Assembly: GCF_002377905.1 (NCBI RefSeq)
Contig: NZ_DFQS01000045.1
Location: 1 to 44,538 of the forward strand
DNA length: 44,538 bases
Reading direction: 5' to 3'
Source: Psychrobacter sp. UBA3483
Lineage (GTDB): Bacteria; Pseudomonadota; Gammaproteobacteria; Pseudomonadales; Moraxellaceae
The notes below the pieces were generated by a model. The model was not told the DNA's origin. It worked only from the letters and a program-made list of their open reading frames with translations, and did not search any database. A program made the position numbers and the translations under genes. Shown here one piece after another: positions 8,634 through 16,276 of this stretch. Position 1 is the stretch's first letter, and the number at the start of each line of letters is the position of its first letter.

Positions 8634-8767
8634 GGGTGGTGTATCAAAAAGTATGCTGATTAGTTTTTGAACAATTTTTGAAGCCTTGAAAGCCCTATAG
8701 AATCAGAAAACTTAGTATAGATTTCTCATTGACTTTTATCGCCAGCATACTTTTTAGAACACCACCC
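8634..8767. mobile_element. MITE-like element with 25-bp inverted ends and 6-bp target duplication
   Basis: The 134-base element begins GGGTGGTGT at 8634 and ends ACACCACCC at 8767. The 25-base arms (8634-8658 and 8743-8767) match at 22 positions, the mismatches being a three-base block. AAAAAG directly precedes the left end (8628-8633) and directly follows the right end (8768-8773), which fits a 6-bp target duplication. It holds no ORF. It lies between the DUF1810 gene and the next gene and so probably interrupts what was a continuous operon. The family of the mobilising transposase is not recognisable. Confidence 0.75.
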
Positions 8768-8932
8768 AAAAAGGATGTATGAGCATGAGTGTAGTTCAAA
8801 CCTTAATAAAAGAATGATGCTAGATGATGAATGCCTTTGAGACTGTGCAAGCGCTTTATAGTCGTTAACTCTCGTCAAAACTTGATACTTTTGACGACCT
8901 TAAAAAACCGTTACTTATCAGTGAGTATAACT

Positions 8933-9559
8933 ATGAAATACCATATGGATGACTCGTATATAGATGACAAACCTAGTGCATTCCTATATCAACGAATTAT
9001 GGATTGTTACCCTAAGTCTGCTATTGGTTGTTTTATCATCAGTGATACTTGGGATGAGGAGGCACTACTAGAGCTAAAAGAGAAATCAGAGGCTTGGTTT
9101 TTAGTGGGATTGCAAACAGACAATAGTGAACTCGAGCGCTTAGATATTATAGAGGGCATTATTAGGTGTCAGCCTGATGAAGTAAAAGATGTTACCAAGC
9201 TACTTGATGTAAACGCTGCAAGTACCATCATCGGTATAGATGTTGTAGATATCAAAAGTTTGTTTGAGTGTGGCAATTTATTCCAGTTTATTCAAGTAAG
9301 CGCGACAGGTGATTCCGAATCAGATTTAATAAAAGTAACCGTTCATAATCTTGTAAGTCAGCTTGCAAAAGCCCGTAATACCAAAGGGTTGTTTATTGGG
9401 ATGGAGAGCGTTCAAAGTTTACCACTAGAAGCTTTTGCATATATATCGGAAGCTGTTGAAGAGTTATTATCTAATAATGATGCGTATATCTATTACCACT
9501 CAGGTATGACTGATGAGCCTAACTCTTTTCGGTTAAGAGTAATGTATGCTGAAGCGTAA
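8933..9559 (+). CDS. Stand-alone FtsZ C-terminal-domain-like protein
   Basis: The frame is open from 8831, but the likely start is the ATG at 8933 (MKYHMDDSYIDDK, 208 residues). Residues 98-208 can be laid over the FtsZ C-terminal subdomain (FtsZ_C) by eye: IIGIDVVDIKSLF matches the family's INVDFADVRTVM block. GNLFQFIQVSATGDS matches the block around GYAMMGSGVASG. KGLFIGMESVQSLPLEAF matches the block around GVLVNITAGFDLRLDEF, and FRLRVMYAEA matches the final LRVTVVATG strand. The Rossmann GTPase half with its GGGTGT loop is absent; residues 1-97 do not resemble it. The protein therefore cannot bind GTP alone but could contact FtsZ. Neighbours are a MITE-like element upstream and the DUF262 pair 118 bases downstream. 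Homology is inferred by manual alignment only. Confidence 0.55.
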   Translation: MKYHMDDSYIDDKPSAFLYQRIMDCYPKSAIGCFIISDTWDEEALLELKEKSEAWFLVGLQTDNSELERLDIIEGIIRCQPDEVKDVTKLLDVNAASTIIGIDVVDIKSLFECGNLFQFIQVSATGDSESDLIKVTVHNLVSQLAKARNTKGLFIGMESVQSLPLEAFAYISEAVEELLSNNDAYIYYHSGMTDEPNSFRLRVMYAEA

Positions 9560-9677
9560 ATAGAAGTTTAAAATAGGAGGATTAAATTTATTATATTTTG
9601 ATATCTTTCGACAAATGATAAGAATTCTAGTTATATATAATAGCTAACAACAACTAAAATCAAATAGGTATAAATTC

Positions 9678-11213
9678 ATGGTAGAAGAAAGCAGCGTTAA
9701 TGAAGGTTACAATATTTTAAAGATTTCAAGCTTTCTATCTGAAAAAGAATATTCAAATAAACAGCTAGTTATACCTATCTATCAGCGACCTTATCGTTGG
9801 ACAGAAAACAACATTATCGACTTGCTAACAGACTTGTACTACCAGTGTAAAAGGCTTGATTATAACTTAAGTGATGTTTATAACCCAGATAATGCGTACC
9901 GCTTAGGTACTGTGGTTTTACATCAAGAAGCAGGTCAGACTGAGGTTGCTTTAGTTGATGGCCAGCAGCGTACTTTGACACTGCTGCTGCTTATAAAGGC
10001 TGCTGCGGATTCCAAAAAATTTAAAGAGCAGTTTAATGGCTTTACTCCAGTAGAGATAAACCTTCCTGATTGTAGTGAAACTCAAAAAAACTTAAGTAAG
10101 AATCTTGCGTTTATAGAACGTCATGTCAGGAGCCCAGAGTTTACGCCAGAGGTATTAGACTTTTTACTGAATCATTGCGAAGTGGTTCAAGTAACCTTGC
10201 ATGATCTATCTGAAGCTTTCCAGTTTTTCGACTCACAAAATTCACGTGGTCTTGATTTAAGCCCTCATGATTTGCTAAAAGCATTTCATTTACGCGAGTT
10301 TGCTACGTCAGAGGATAGTTTAAAAGAATCCGTTGTGAATGAGTGGGAGCAAAAAAACACAAAGGATCTGAAATTGTTGTTCTCCAATTATCTATACCCT
10401 ATTCGTCAGTGGAGTCTTGGCAAGCCTAATCTATACTTTTCAAAATCTGATATTCATGTATTTAAAGGGATTAATTTGAATAGTGAGTACTATCCACACT
10501 CATATCCTTTTCAACAAGGGCTAAAAGTTATCCATAATACAGTTGATAATTATAACCAGCACGCGCATCGTAATTTTGATCAGCAAATAATGGAATACCC
10601 GTTTCAGATTAACCAAACATTAATTAATGGAAGGCGCTTTTTTGATTGGGTTGCCTACTATCAAACGCTTTTAAGTCCGCTACTAAATAAGGCTATTGAA
10701 GAAAAAGATGATAATTGGCTAAAAGATGTTTTATACCAGCAAGAAAAATTACAAAAATCCAAGCATGGCAAAGTGTCTAGACCCACTGCTTTAACTATTA
10801 TGCAGACTATAGATAATAGAAAAGAAGGTTACGAATATAGCCACTGGTGGCGCCAAGGTGACAGATACGTTCGACGCATGTTTAACGCCCTTGTTCTCTG
10901 TTATTACGACCGCTTTGGTGAGCAAGATTTAGCACGAGCAATTGAGTACATATTTATTTGGGCTTATTCATTGCGCCTACAGAATGCAAGTGTTTACTTG
11001 GAGAGTATAGAAAAACACATTAGGCATGATAATTTATTTATGCGTTTGCAGCAATCACTGTCCCCCGTTGATTTTTTAAATAAACCACTGCAGCAGCTTA
11101 ATCAAAAAAATTTAAAAATAAGAAATTTAGAGACAGTAGCAGGTATCAAAACTATTTTTGAGGAGCTTGGCTACTATATATCAAAGCAAGTAACGGAGAT
11201 TACCAATGTCTAA
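9678..11213 (+). CDS. DUF262 (GmrS/ParB-like) protein without visible HNH domain
   Basis: The 511-residue protein has the DUF262 hallmarks: an N-terminal VIPIYQRPYRW (residues 31-41), LGTVVLHQ, then VDGQQRTLTLLLL (DGQQR at 94-98). FFDSQNSRGLDLSPHDLLKAF follows, the family's NxRGxxLxxxDLLK signature. In the family this ParB/Srx-like fold hydrolyses nucleotides and drives DNA cleavage, as in GmrSD type IV restriction and SspE. The C-terminal half is helical and Trp/Tyr-rich but lacks the H..N..N arrangement of DUF1524, so this subunit probably has no nuclease domain. A TATAAT-like box at about 9638 may be its promoter. Its last 8 bases overlap the start of the next gene, which implies translational coupling. 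Confidence 0.85.
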   Translation: MVEESSVNEGYNILKISSFLSEKEYSNKQLVIPIYQRPYRWTENNIIDLLTDLYYQCKRLDYNLSDVYNPDNAYRLGTVVLHQEAGQTEVALVDGQQRTLTLLLLIKAAADSKKFKEQFNGFTPVEINLPDCSETQKNLSKNLAFIERHVRSPEFTPEVLDFLLNHCEVVQVTLHDLSEAFQFFDSQNSRGLDLSPHDLLKAFHLREFATSEDSLKESVVNEWEQKNTKDLKLLFSNYLYPIRQWSLGKPNLYFSKSDIHVFKGINLNSEYYPHSYPFQQGLKVIHNTVDNYNQHAHRNFDQQIMEYPFQINQTLINGRRFFDWVAYYQTLLSPLLNKAIEEKDDNWLKDVLYQQEKLQKSKHGKVSRPTALTIMQTIDNRKEGYEYSHWWRQGDRYVRRMFNALVLCYYDRFGEQDLARAIEYIFIWAYSLRLQNASVYLESIEKHIRHDNLFMRLQQSLSPVDFLNKPLQQLNQKNLKIRNLETVAGIKTIFEELGYYISKQVTEITNV

Positions 11214-13215
11214 TAACACTCAAAAAATTCTTGATTTTCAGCAACTACTTGGTCAAGATCATTATAAGATACCAGTGTATCAACGTAACTACGACTGGGG
11301 TGAGCCTCAAATACAGCAACTTATCAATGATATTCAAGATTTTGCAGAAAAAGAAAGTAAAAAAAGTTACTACTATATTGGTAGTTTAGTAGTACATGAG
11401 AAAACAAACTACTTTGAAATTCTGGATGGTCAGCAACGTTTTACCACATTAAGTTTATTAGCGTGTTATTTGAATTATCGTATACCTGAGAGTTTTAAAT
11501 GGTATGAGAAGGTAAATCTCGGCTTTGAAAGCCGAAGCAAATCAGAATTTACAATCGATAAATTGTTTGACGTTTTTTGTTCAAGTGCAACATCTAAATA
11601 CGATTCGCCGGGCAAGCTGTCTGAGTTAATAAGCACAGTCAGCACAAATAAGACTAATGCTTCAATATTAGAGGGTTTTAAGGCTATAGATCGGGTGATC
11701 ACTAGAAGCTTCGCTGATAAGGAAGCTGATTCGCTAAATGAATTTGCTACTTACTTACTGAATAAAGTGAAAATACTGCGCGTCTGTGTACCTAAAAATA
11801 CTGATGTCACGCACTATTTTGAGGTGATGAACAATAGAGGTGAGCAGCTAGAGAAGCATGAAGTGGTCAAAGCAAGCTTGCTATCGGCCGTCAAAGAAGA
11901 TACGCAAGCTACTGCTGTTATTCATAAGGTATGGCTTGCCTGTGCAGACATGAGCCGTTATGTGCAGTTAGGTTTCACGGTAGATGAGCGTAAAGCTATA
12001 TTTAGTGAAGATTCTACAGGTTTTTTAGTGGAAAGATTTGGGGATTTGACTAATAAGGTTACCGTGCAAAGCAGTAGTTCAAGCTCAAAAAATGCTCCAT
12101 TCTCTCTTGAGAGTGCACTCGAAGCTGGTAAAGAATTACGAGAAAAAGAAAGTGATAAAAATACGAGTAGTGAGGATGATGGTGATGAAGGTAAAGAGGA
12201 GCGATTTACCAGCGTTATCGATTTTCCTAACTTTCTTATGCAAGTATTGCGTATTTATATAAAGTTACAGTCTGGTAAGGACCTTCCTATTTTAGATGAT
12301 AAAGATTTAATTAATGCATTCGAAAAATTTATAGGAAAAGACATTAAGAAGGTAGAGGGCTTTGTTTTTTCATTGCTAAAATTACGTTATTTGTTTGATC
12401 AATATATTGTTAAGCGTGAGCGCGCAAGTGGCAAAGAAGATTGGTCATTAAAACGGTATAAATTCGATAAAAATGGCTCAAGCTATGTGAATAGCTTTGG
12501 TAAAGAGGAGGGAGATAAATCTGATGAGAACTGGTCTTGTGCGATGTTACTTTCTGCCTTTCATGTGTCTTACCCGACTAACTCTCGCAAAAACTGGTTA
12601 TCTGCAGTGTTATATTGGTTAAACCAAAATAAGCATACAAACTCTTTTACCGCAGAAAATTATTTAAAATTTCTAGAGAGTCTAGGTAGAGGCTTTATGG
12701 TTAATCGTTATTTGACTGTGAAGCCTCAAGAATATACCGATTTTATGTATATCGCTGATCAAAGTCATAAAGTAAAGCTTGAAGACTTTAATAAACTCTT
12801 AAGATACGGCCAAGTAAGAGTATTTGTGTTTAATTACCTAGATTATTTATTATGGAAAAACACTGAGTTACGTCAAGAAATAAAGTCTAAATTTAGGTTT
12901 AGTTTTAAAAGTTCTGTTGAGCACTTTTCACCTCAGACTTCTAGAGTTAATGAGATGTTATCTGAAAATGACTTACATGGGTTTGGTAACTTATGTTTAA
13001 TGAGTGCTAGTGAAAACTCGTCTTTAAGTAATGATATTCCTAAGCAAAAGGCTGAGATATTAGAGAGTCAGCGCAACAAGATGGCTCCCTTAAGCTTGAA
13101 ATTAGAGTTGATGATAGCAACACTAGAAAACAAGTCATGGAACGATGAAGCCATAAAAGCACATAAAAATAAAGTATTTGAGATTTTGAAAGAGGATGTA
13201 GAACTAGCACTATGA
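11206..13215 (+). CDS. DUF262-DUF1524 (GmrSD-like) nuclease protein
   Basis: The 669-residue protein carries an N-terminal DUF262 domain: IPVYQRNYDW at 22-31, EILDGQQRFTTLSLL with DGQQR at 74-78, and FEVMNNRGEQLEKHEVVKA. A Ser-rich then acidic low-complexity linker (about residues 285-340) follows. A C-terminal DUF1524 HNH-type nuclease motif comes last: VEHFSPQ with H573, FGNLCLM with N595, and SENSSLSN with N604. It is thus a complete GmrSD-style fusion. Paired with the upstream DUF262 subunit, with overlapping reading frames, it probably works as a two-protein complex. Known relatives restrict modified phage DNA or sense phosphorothioate DNA, but no modification genes are nearby. The substrate is unknown. 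Confidence 0.85.
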   Translation: MSNNTQKILDFQQLLGQDHYKIPVYQRNYDWGEPQIQQLINDIQDFAEKESKKSYYYIGSLVVHEKTNYFEILDGQQRFTTLSLLACYLNYRIPESFKWYEKVNLGFESRSKSEFTIDKLFDVFCSSATSKYDSPGKLSELISTVSTNKTNASILEGFKAIDRVITRSFADKEADSLNEFATYLLNKVKILRVCVPKNTDVTHYFEVMNNRGEQLEKHEVVKASLLSAVKEDTQATAVIHKVWLACADMSRYVQLGFTVDERKAIFSEDSTGFLVERFGDLTNKVTVQSSSSSSKNAPFSLESALEAGKELREKESDKNTSSEDDGDEGKEERFTSVIDFPNFLMQVLRIYIKLQSGKDLPILDDKDLINAFEKFIGKDIKKVEGFVFSLLKLRYLFDQYIVKRERASGKEDWSLKRYKFDKNGSSYVNSFGKEEGDKSDENWSCAMLLSAFHVSYPTNSRKNWLSAVLYWLNQNKHTNSFTAENYLKFLESLGRGFMVNRYLTVKPQEYTDFMYIADQSHKVKLEDFNKLLRYGQVRVFVFNYLDYLLWKNTELRQEIKSKFRFSFKSSVEHFSPQTSRVNEMLSENDLHGFGNLCLMSASENSSLSNDIPKQKAEILESQRNKMAPLSLKLELMIATLENKSWNDEAIKAHKNKVFEILKEDVELAL

Positions 13216-13268
13216 GTTCTGAAGTTGACCCTATCTAATGGAAAGGTAACAAGACCCGTAGGTATGTC

Positions 13269-13346
13269 TGTAGTGATACACTAAATTTTTATAGTATTTA
13301 AAAATTATTAACCACAAAAAAGCCAGGCAACCCAAGCTGTCTGGCT
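13269..13346 (-). terminator. Terminator and insertion-sequence-like end, right copy
   Basis: The hairpin AGCCAGGCA (13321-13329) / TGTCTGGCT (13338-13346) has the same 8-base loop as the left copy and one mismatch. A T run (minus strand) follows, so it ends the integrase operon. To its left, TGTAGTGATACACTAAA (13269-13285) resembles the sequence at the same place in the left copy (3037-3053). It lies only 100-130 bases downstream of the convergent DUF262 pair. Confidence 0.75.
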
Positions 13347-13363
13347 CTAAAATCTTGAAAGAC

Positions 13364-13681
13364 TTATCTATGATTAGGTTCCCGCCACACAGCATGCTCA
13401 CATACCTCACAGCACCAACTCTCTTTTGAGCGCATATACGGAATGTCTGCTGGTATCTGCAGAGGGCACACATAACCACAGTATTCGCATCGCACATCAT
13501 CTAAATAAGCAAAACACTCACCGATTGTCTCAAACAGTACTCGAGTGCTTATTCTATACTTCTCACAGATGGTTTCTACATGCACGATATAATCACTTGC
13601 GTTATCATATGACCAGTAATCCTCACAGATTTTTAGATCGCGTGCGTTCTGCGTCATATTCGGCTGAAGTTTTAAACTCAT
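13364..13681 (-). CDS. Small Cys-rich, zinc-ribbon-like protein (105 aa)
   Basis: The frame stays open to 13765, but the upstream part overlaps the preceding gene and has no binding site. A GGAG at 13688-13691 points to the ATG at 13681 (MSLKLQPNMTQNARDL), or the adjacent ATG at 13684. The C-terminal half has two CxxC pairs (CEYCGYVC and CCEVCEHAVWRE) about 25 residues apart, typical of a zinc-binding treble-clef or ribbon fold. I do not recognise the family. It is the last gene of the integrase operon, starting about 10 bases after the previous stop. A truncated second copy lies at 3137-3375, so it is a recurrent passenger of this integrase module. It may be a DNA-binding accessory factor; that is inference. 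Confidence 0.7.
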   Translation of the reverse strand: MSLKLQPNMTQNARDLKICEDYWSYDNASDYIVHVETICEKYRISTRVLFETIGECFAYLDDVRCEYCGYVCPLQIPADIPYMRSKESWCCEVCEHAVWREPNHR

Positions 13682-13691
13682 CATATTCTCC

Positions 13692-13985
13692 TTAGTAGCC
13701 GACATAGTCAGAGTGCGGTAATAGCTCATAAAGCTCGCTCTGAAGCTGACAACGCATATCCTCAATCACATAGTCAAGACTGGCATCCAAACGCTTCTGT
13801 ACCCATACCCGCATCGCCATATCGTTATCAAAGCAGCGCTTCACTCCCAAGAAGCGAGCGAGGTTATGACCCGATGAAATATACAACTCACGCATCAATG
13901 CATTAGCAATCTCATTCGCATCTTCACTGATTGCACCGTCAGGCTTAAACTCAGCAAACAGCTCTTTATAATTGATGATTGTCAT
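13692..13985 (-). CDS. Integrase-operon hypothetical protein (97 aa)
   Basis: The 97-residue protein (start MTIINYKELFAEF) is soluble, acidic, mostly helical and has no motif I recognise. Its ATG overlaps the integrase stop codon by 4 bases (ATGA), and the next gene begins about 10 bases after its own stop, so integrase, this gene and the Cys-rich gene are translationally linked. Such a tight arrangement suggests a role in integration, excision or maintenance of the element, but no function can be read from the sequence. Confidence 0.7.
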   Translation of the reverse strand: MTIINYKELFAEFKPDGAISEDANEIANALMRELYISSGHNLARFLGVKRCFDNDMAMRVWVQKRLDASLDYVIEDMRCQLQSELYELLPHSDYVGY

Positions 13986-15205
13986 TGTGACGTCTCCTTG
14001 TTTGTTTGTGCATTAGAGCTATTCGATGCGCTTGTCAGTTTCTCCTTACTCGCTAGTAGCAAGTTATCCATCGCTGAGCCATCTTGACGGGTAATATCAG
14101 GTACGTAGCGGCTATACACCCGAAACAGCATCTCCGTACTACTGTGACCCATCTGCCGTGCAATCCATTCAGGATTCTCACCAGCAGCGAGCCAAAGCGT
14201 CGCTGCGGTATGCCGAGTCTGATAAGCACGTCTATGTTTAAGACCGAGTAGGGCAAGCGTAGGCTTCCACACCCGCCGGTTCACATTGCGATATTCCATT
14301 GGATTACCTTGTGAATTGCAAAACACAAACTCTGACTTACCAAAGGTGCGTGCCTTTTGCTCTAGTAGGGCGTCATAGACCAACTGCGACATCGCAATAT
14401 CACGTTGTGAGCCCAACGTCTTAGTCGGACCCATCTCACCATTTACTAATGCTGCGCGAATACTTATCTCACGCCGATCAAAGTTAATGCAGTCCCACTT
14501 AAGCCCATCGATCTCACTGGTACGCATCCCGGTAAAAAAGCGAACGGTGTAGTAGGGCTTATAGTCCGCGCGGACATGCTTTAAAATTAGCCATACCTCA
14601 TCTAATGTAAAAGGACTGACATCAGGACGAGCTTGCTTAAGATTCTTAATATTTTTATAAGGCATCTCAAACTCATGGCGATCTGACGCTTCTTCTAGTA
14701 TCATACGAAGAAGTATCATGATCTGGTTGATCCGTGCTACTGACAGACTTGACTGACCATCTTTACCGTAACGAACTTTGGCGAGGGAGCTACGGAAGGT
14801 CAGCAAGTCTGGTTTTTTTATGGCATGTACTGCTTTACCACCAAACTCAGGCAACAAGTACTTATCTAAAATAATCTGCGTCTTTTGCCGATAGCTCGGC
14901 CGCCATTCAATTTTCTTCTCCTCATACCAAATCTCTGAAAACTGCCTAAAGGTTGGATTACGACTGATACAAGCTTCCGCTCTATCAGCCAGTGCCGTCA
15001 TCTCTTTTAAACGCGTACTCTTCGGAAAGTAGGCGCCATAGTCAAAGATGCCTAGGGTTATTTCTGCTTCCATTTTTTTTGCTACTAAAGCCAGCTTTTT
15101 AACGTTTGCTGGAGTATCAGGGAAGTTAGTTGTCTCACGGCAACGAATATTCATATATGTGAAATCTATGAATAGTTTGCCACGCCTTGCTCTTACTGAT
15201 GCCAT
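13982..15205 (-). CDS. Tyrosine recombinase / integrase
   Basis: The 407-residue protein has an N-terminal arm-binding segment (MASVRARRGKLFIDFTY, resembling DUF3596). A SAM-like core-binding domain spans about residues 85-175, and the catalytic domain about 196-370. Visible catalytic residues are R228 (TGMRTSEIDGLKW), K262, R331 in AYQTRHTAAT, H354 in MGHSS and Tyr364 in FRVYSRY. The usual HxxR histidine is replaced by Tyr328, as is common in integrases with the YQTRHT motif. An AGGAAA precedes the start. It faces away from tRNA-Gly at 16283-16357 with excisionase-like and repressor genes in between, the usual layout of a tRNA-associated integrative element. It should catalyse site-specific insertion and excision. 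Confidence 0.93.
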   Translation of the reverse strand: MASVRARRGKLFIDFTYMNIRCRETTNFPDTPANVKKLALVAKKMEAEITLGIFDYGAYFPKSTRLKEMTALADRAEACISRNPTFRQFSEIWYEEKKIEWRPSYRQKTQIILDKYLLPEFGGKAVHAIKKPDLLTFRSSLAKVRYGKDGQSSLSVARINQIMILLRMILEEASDRHEFEMPYKNIKNLKQARPDVSPFTLDEVWLILKHVRADYKPYYTVRFFTGMRTSEIDGLKWDCINFDRREISIRAALVNGEMGPTKTLGSQRDIAMSQLVYDALLEQKARTFGKSEFVFCNSQGNPMEYRNVNRRVWKPTLALLGLKHRRAYQTRHTAATLWLAAGENPEWIARQMGHSSTEMLFRVYSRYVPDITRQDGSAMDNLLLASKEKLTSASNSSNAQTNKETSQ

Positions 15206-15231
15206 TGTTAATTTCCTTGTTTAAATAAAAC

Positions 15232-15447
15232 TTACTGTAAAGCCATACCATTGATGGCACTCATAACCGGCTTGCACATATCTTCTTCAATACGCTCCCA
15301 GACATATAAAATCTTACGACCGCCAAAAGGACGGATGTAGTGAATGTTTTCAATCAAAACAGTGTCTTTCATTTGATTGCGGATAGTACGTGCGTCGTAC
15401 TTGATACGTTCAGCTAATTCTTGAGTAGTAAGATAAGTCTGTGACAT
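15232..15447 (-). CDS. Excisionase-like small HTH protein
   Basis: The 71-residue protein has an N-terminal winged helix-turn-helix of the MerR/excisionase type: YLTTQELAERIKYDARTIRNQ, then a basic wing, RPFGGRKILYVWERIEE. A GGAG lies 9 bases upstream of the ATG. It sits 26 bases upstream of the integrase on the same strand, so the two are likely co-transcribed, as with Xis/AlpA factors that direct excision and control the integrase. A directionality role is inferred from size, fold and position. Confidence 0.75.
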   Translation of the reverse strand: MSQTYLTTQELAERIKYDARTIRNQMKDTVLIENIHYIRPFGGRKILYVWERIEEDMCKPVMSAINGMALQ

Positions 15448-15487
15448 AATAGTTCTCCATGTGAAATAAATTTACTATTAGTGGGTT

Positions 15488-15503
15488 ATTAGTTATCACT
15501 AAT
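15488..15503. promoter_or_regulatory. Candidate operator between excisionase-like and XRE genes
   Basis: The 16-base inverted repeat ATTAGT-TATC-ACTAAT lies in the 122-base divergent promoter region, and an additional ATTAGTG (15477-15483) forms a second, wider inverted pair with CACTAAT (15497-15503). This is what a small XRE repressor would bind to control both the integrase operon and itself. Binding is inferred. Confidence 0.45.
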
Positions 15504-15569
15504 GAGTACATATTATCTGTATATATTATCACTTGCAAGCACTTTTTTATCACTTTAGGGATTTTATGT

Positions 15570-15806
15570 ATGATTAAGCTCAATTTACCTGTTTTATTTG
15601 CACAAAGAGGCATCCGTGTAGCGGATGCTGACAGGATGTCTAAACTAGGAAGATCTACTTTATATAGGATGTACAATAATGAAGTCACGAGAATAGACTT
15701 TGATTCATTAAATGAGCTTTGTAAGCTTTTAGATTGCACACCTGGAGATATTATCCTCTATGAAGAAGATGAGGTTTGTGAGGAAGTAGGTTCAGAAGAA
15801 AGTTAG
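15570..15806 (+). CDS. XRE-family (Cro/CI-like) repressor
   Basis: The 78-residue protein is a single XRE-type helix-turn-helix domain: VLFAQRGIRVADADRMSKLGRSTLYRMYNNEVTRIDFDSLNELCKLLDCTPGDIILY. The ending LCKLLDCTPGDIILY is the characteristic Cro/YozG-like tail; an acidic extension follows. It is transcribed away from the integrase operon, with a palindromic candidate operator between the two, and probably represses the integrase and excisionase-like genes. The start ATG at 15570 gives the full domain. Confidence 0.85.
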   Translation: MIKLNLPVLFAQRGIRVADADRMSKLGRSTLYRMYNNEVTRIDFDSLNELCKLLDCTPGDIILYEEDEVCEEVGSEES

Positions 15807-16120
15807 AATGCTTACTAAGATTGTTGTTCGAAGTGTCTTGAAAATTATTAAACTTAGCGCCGATACATATTTTACTCGGTCTAATTACTTTTAAATATTA
15901 GGTTGTAGTCATCACCGTTTAAGCGACAATTAATTTTGAATGTTATAAATCTGAAATGGATTTCGGAAAATTTAGGCCTCTAAAAAACACGTTTTTTACT
16001 GAATTGAGGTTGGGTTCAAAAATTAGCATAGTGCCAAATTCACTAGGTTAGGTGTCATGATGGTTTTTGAACCAAAAATAGCTAGGTTGTAGTCAGATAC
16101 GTATATGGAGTTTTAGGGCA

Positions 16121-16150
16121 GGGCACGATTTGGGCACCAAATGGGCACCG
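16121..16150 (+). repeat. Three 11-bp-phased GGGCAC repeats (putative integrase arm sites)
   Basis: GGGCAC begins at 16121, 16132 and 16143, an exact 11-base period that puts the copies on the same face of the helix. The second and third copies extend to TGGGCACC. They lie between the integrase/repressor genes and tRNA-Gly. Interpretation as cooperative recombinase or Xis sites is inference. Confidence 0.5.
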
Positions 16151-16242
16151 CACCGAAAACGAGCTTTATGATTGAGTAGCTAAACTTAACTGAAACAGAA
16201 AAGATATTGCGAAATATCTTCTACAAGCCTTAAAAATCGGAC

Positions 16243-16276
16243 AAAAAAAAGCCTCACTGTTAAGTGAGGCTTTTTA
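16243..16276. terminator. Bidirectional terminator behind tRNA-Gly
   Basis: A hairpin AAAAGCCTCACT / AGTGAGGCTTTTT with a short loop has A/T runs on both sides. On the minus strand it lies directly behind the tRNA and should end its transcript; it also shields the tRNA from the element on the left. Confidence 0.8.

Noticed and set aside
8831..8932. Upstream extension of the FtsZ-C-like protein, and a short frame nearby ending in FETVQALYSR
   Set aside because: The 34-residue extension has no ribosome binding site. The short peptide faintly resembles the WYL protein C-terminus (LQSALALYKN), but is too short to claim a duplication.
9572..9600. AGGAGGATTAAATTTATT as the binding site of a missed small gene
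   Set aside because: No ATG, GTG or TTG follows at a useful distance with a meaningful open frame.
13426..13695. Plus-strand 89-codon frame opposite the Cys-rich gene
   Set aside because: It is antisense to the zinc-ribbon-like ORF, which has a good GGAG start and a conserved second copy.
15410..15739. Minus-strand 109-codon frame across the XRE/excisionase-like promoter region
   Set aside because: It overlaps the promoter region and the XRE gene, lacks a binding site and has a composition unlike a real protein.
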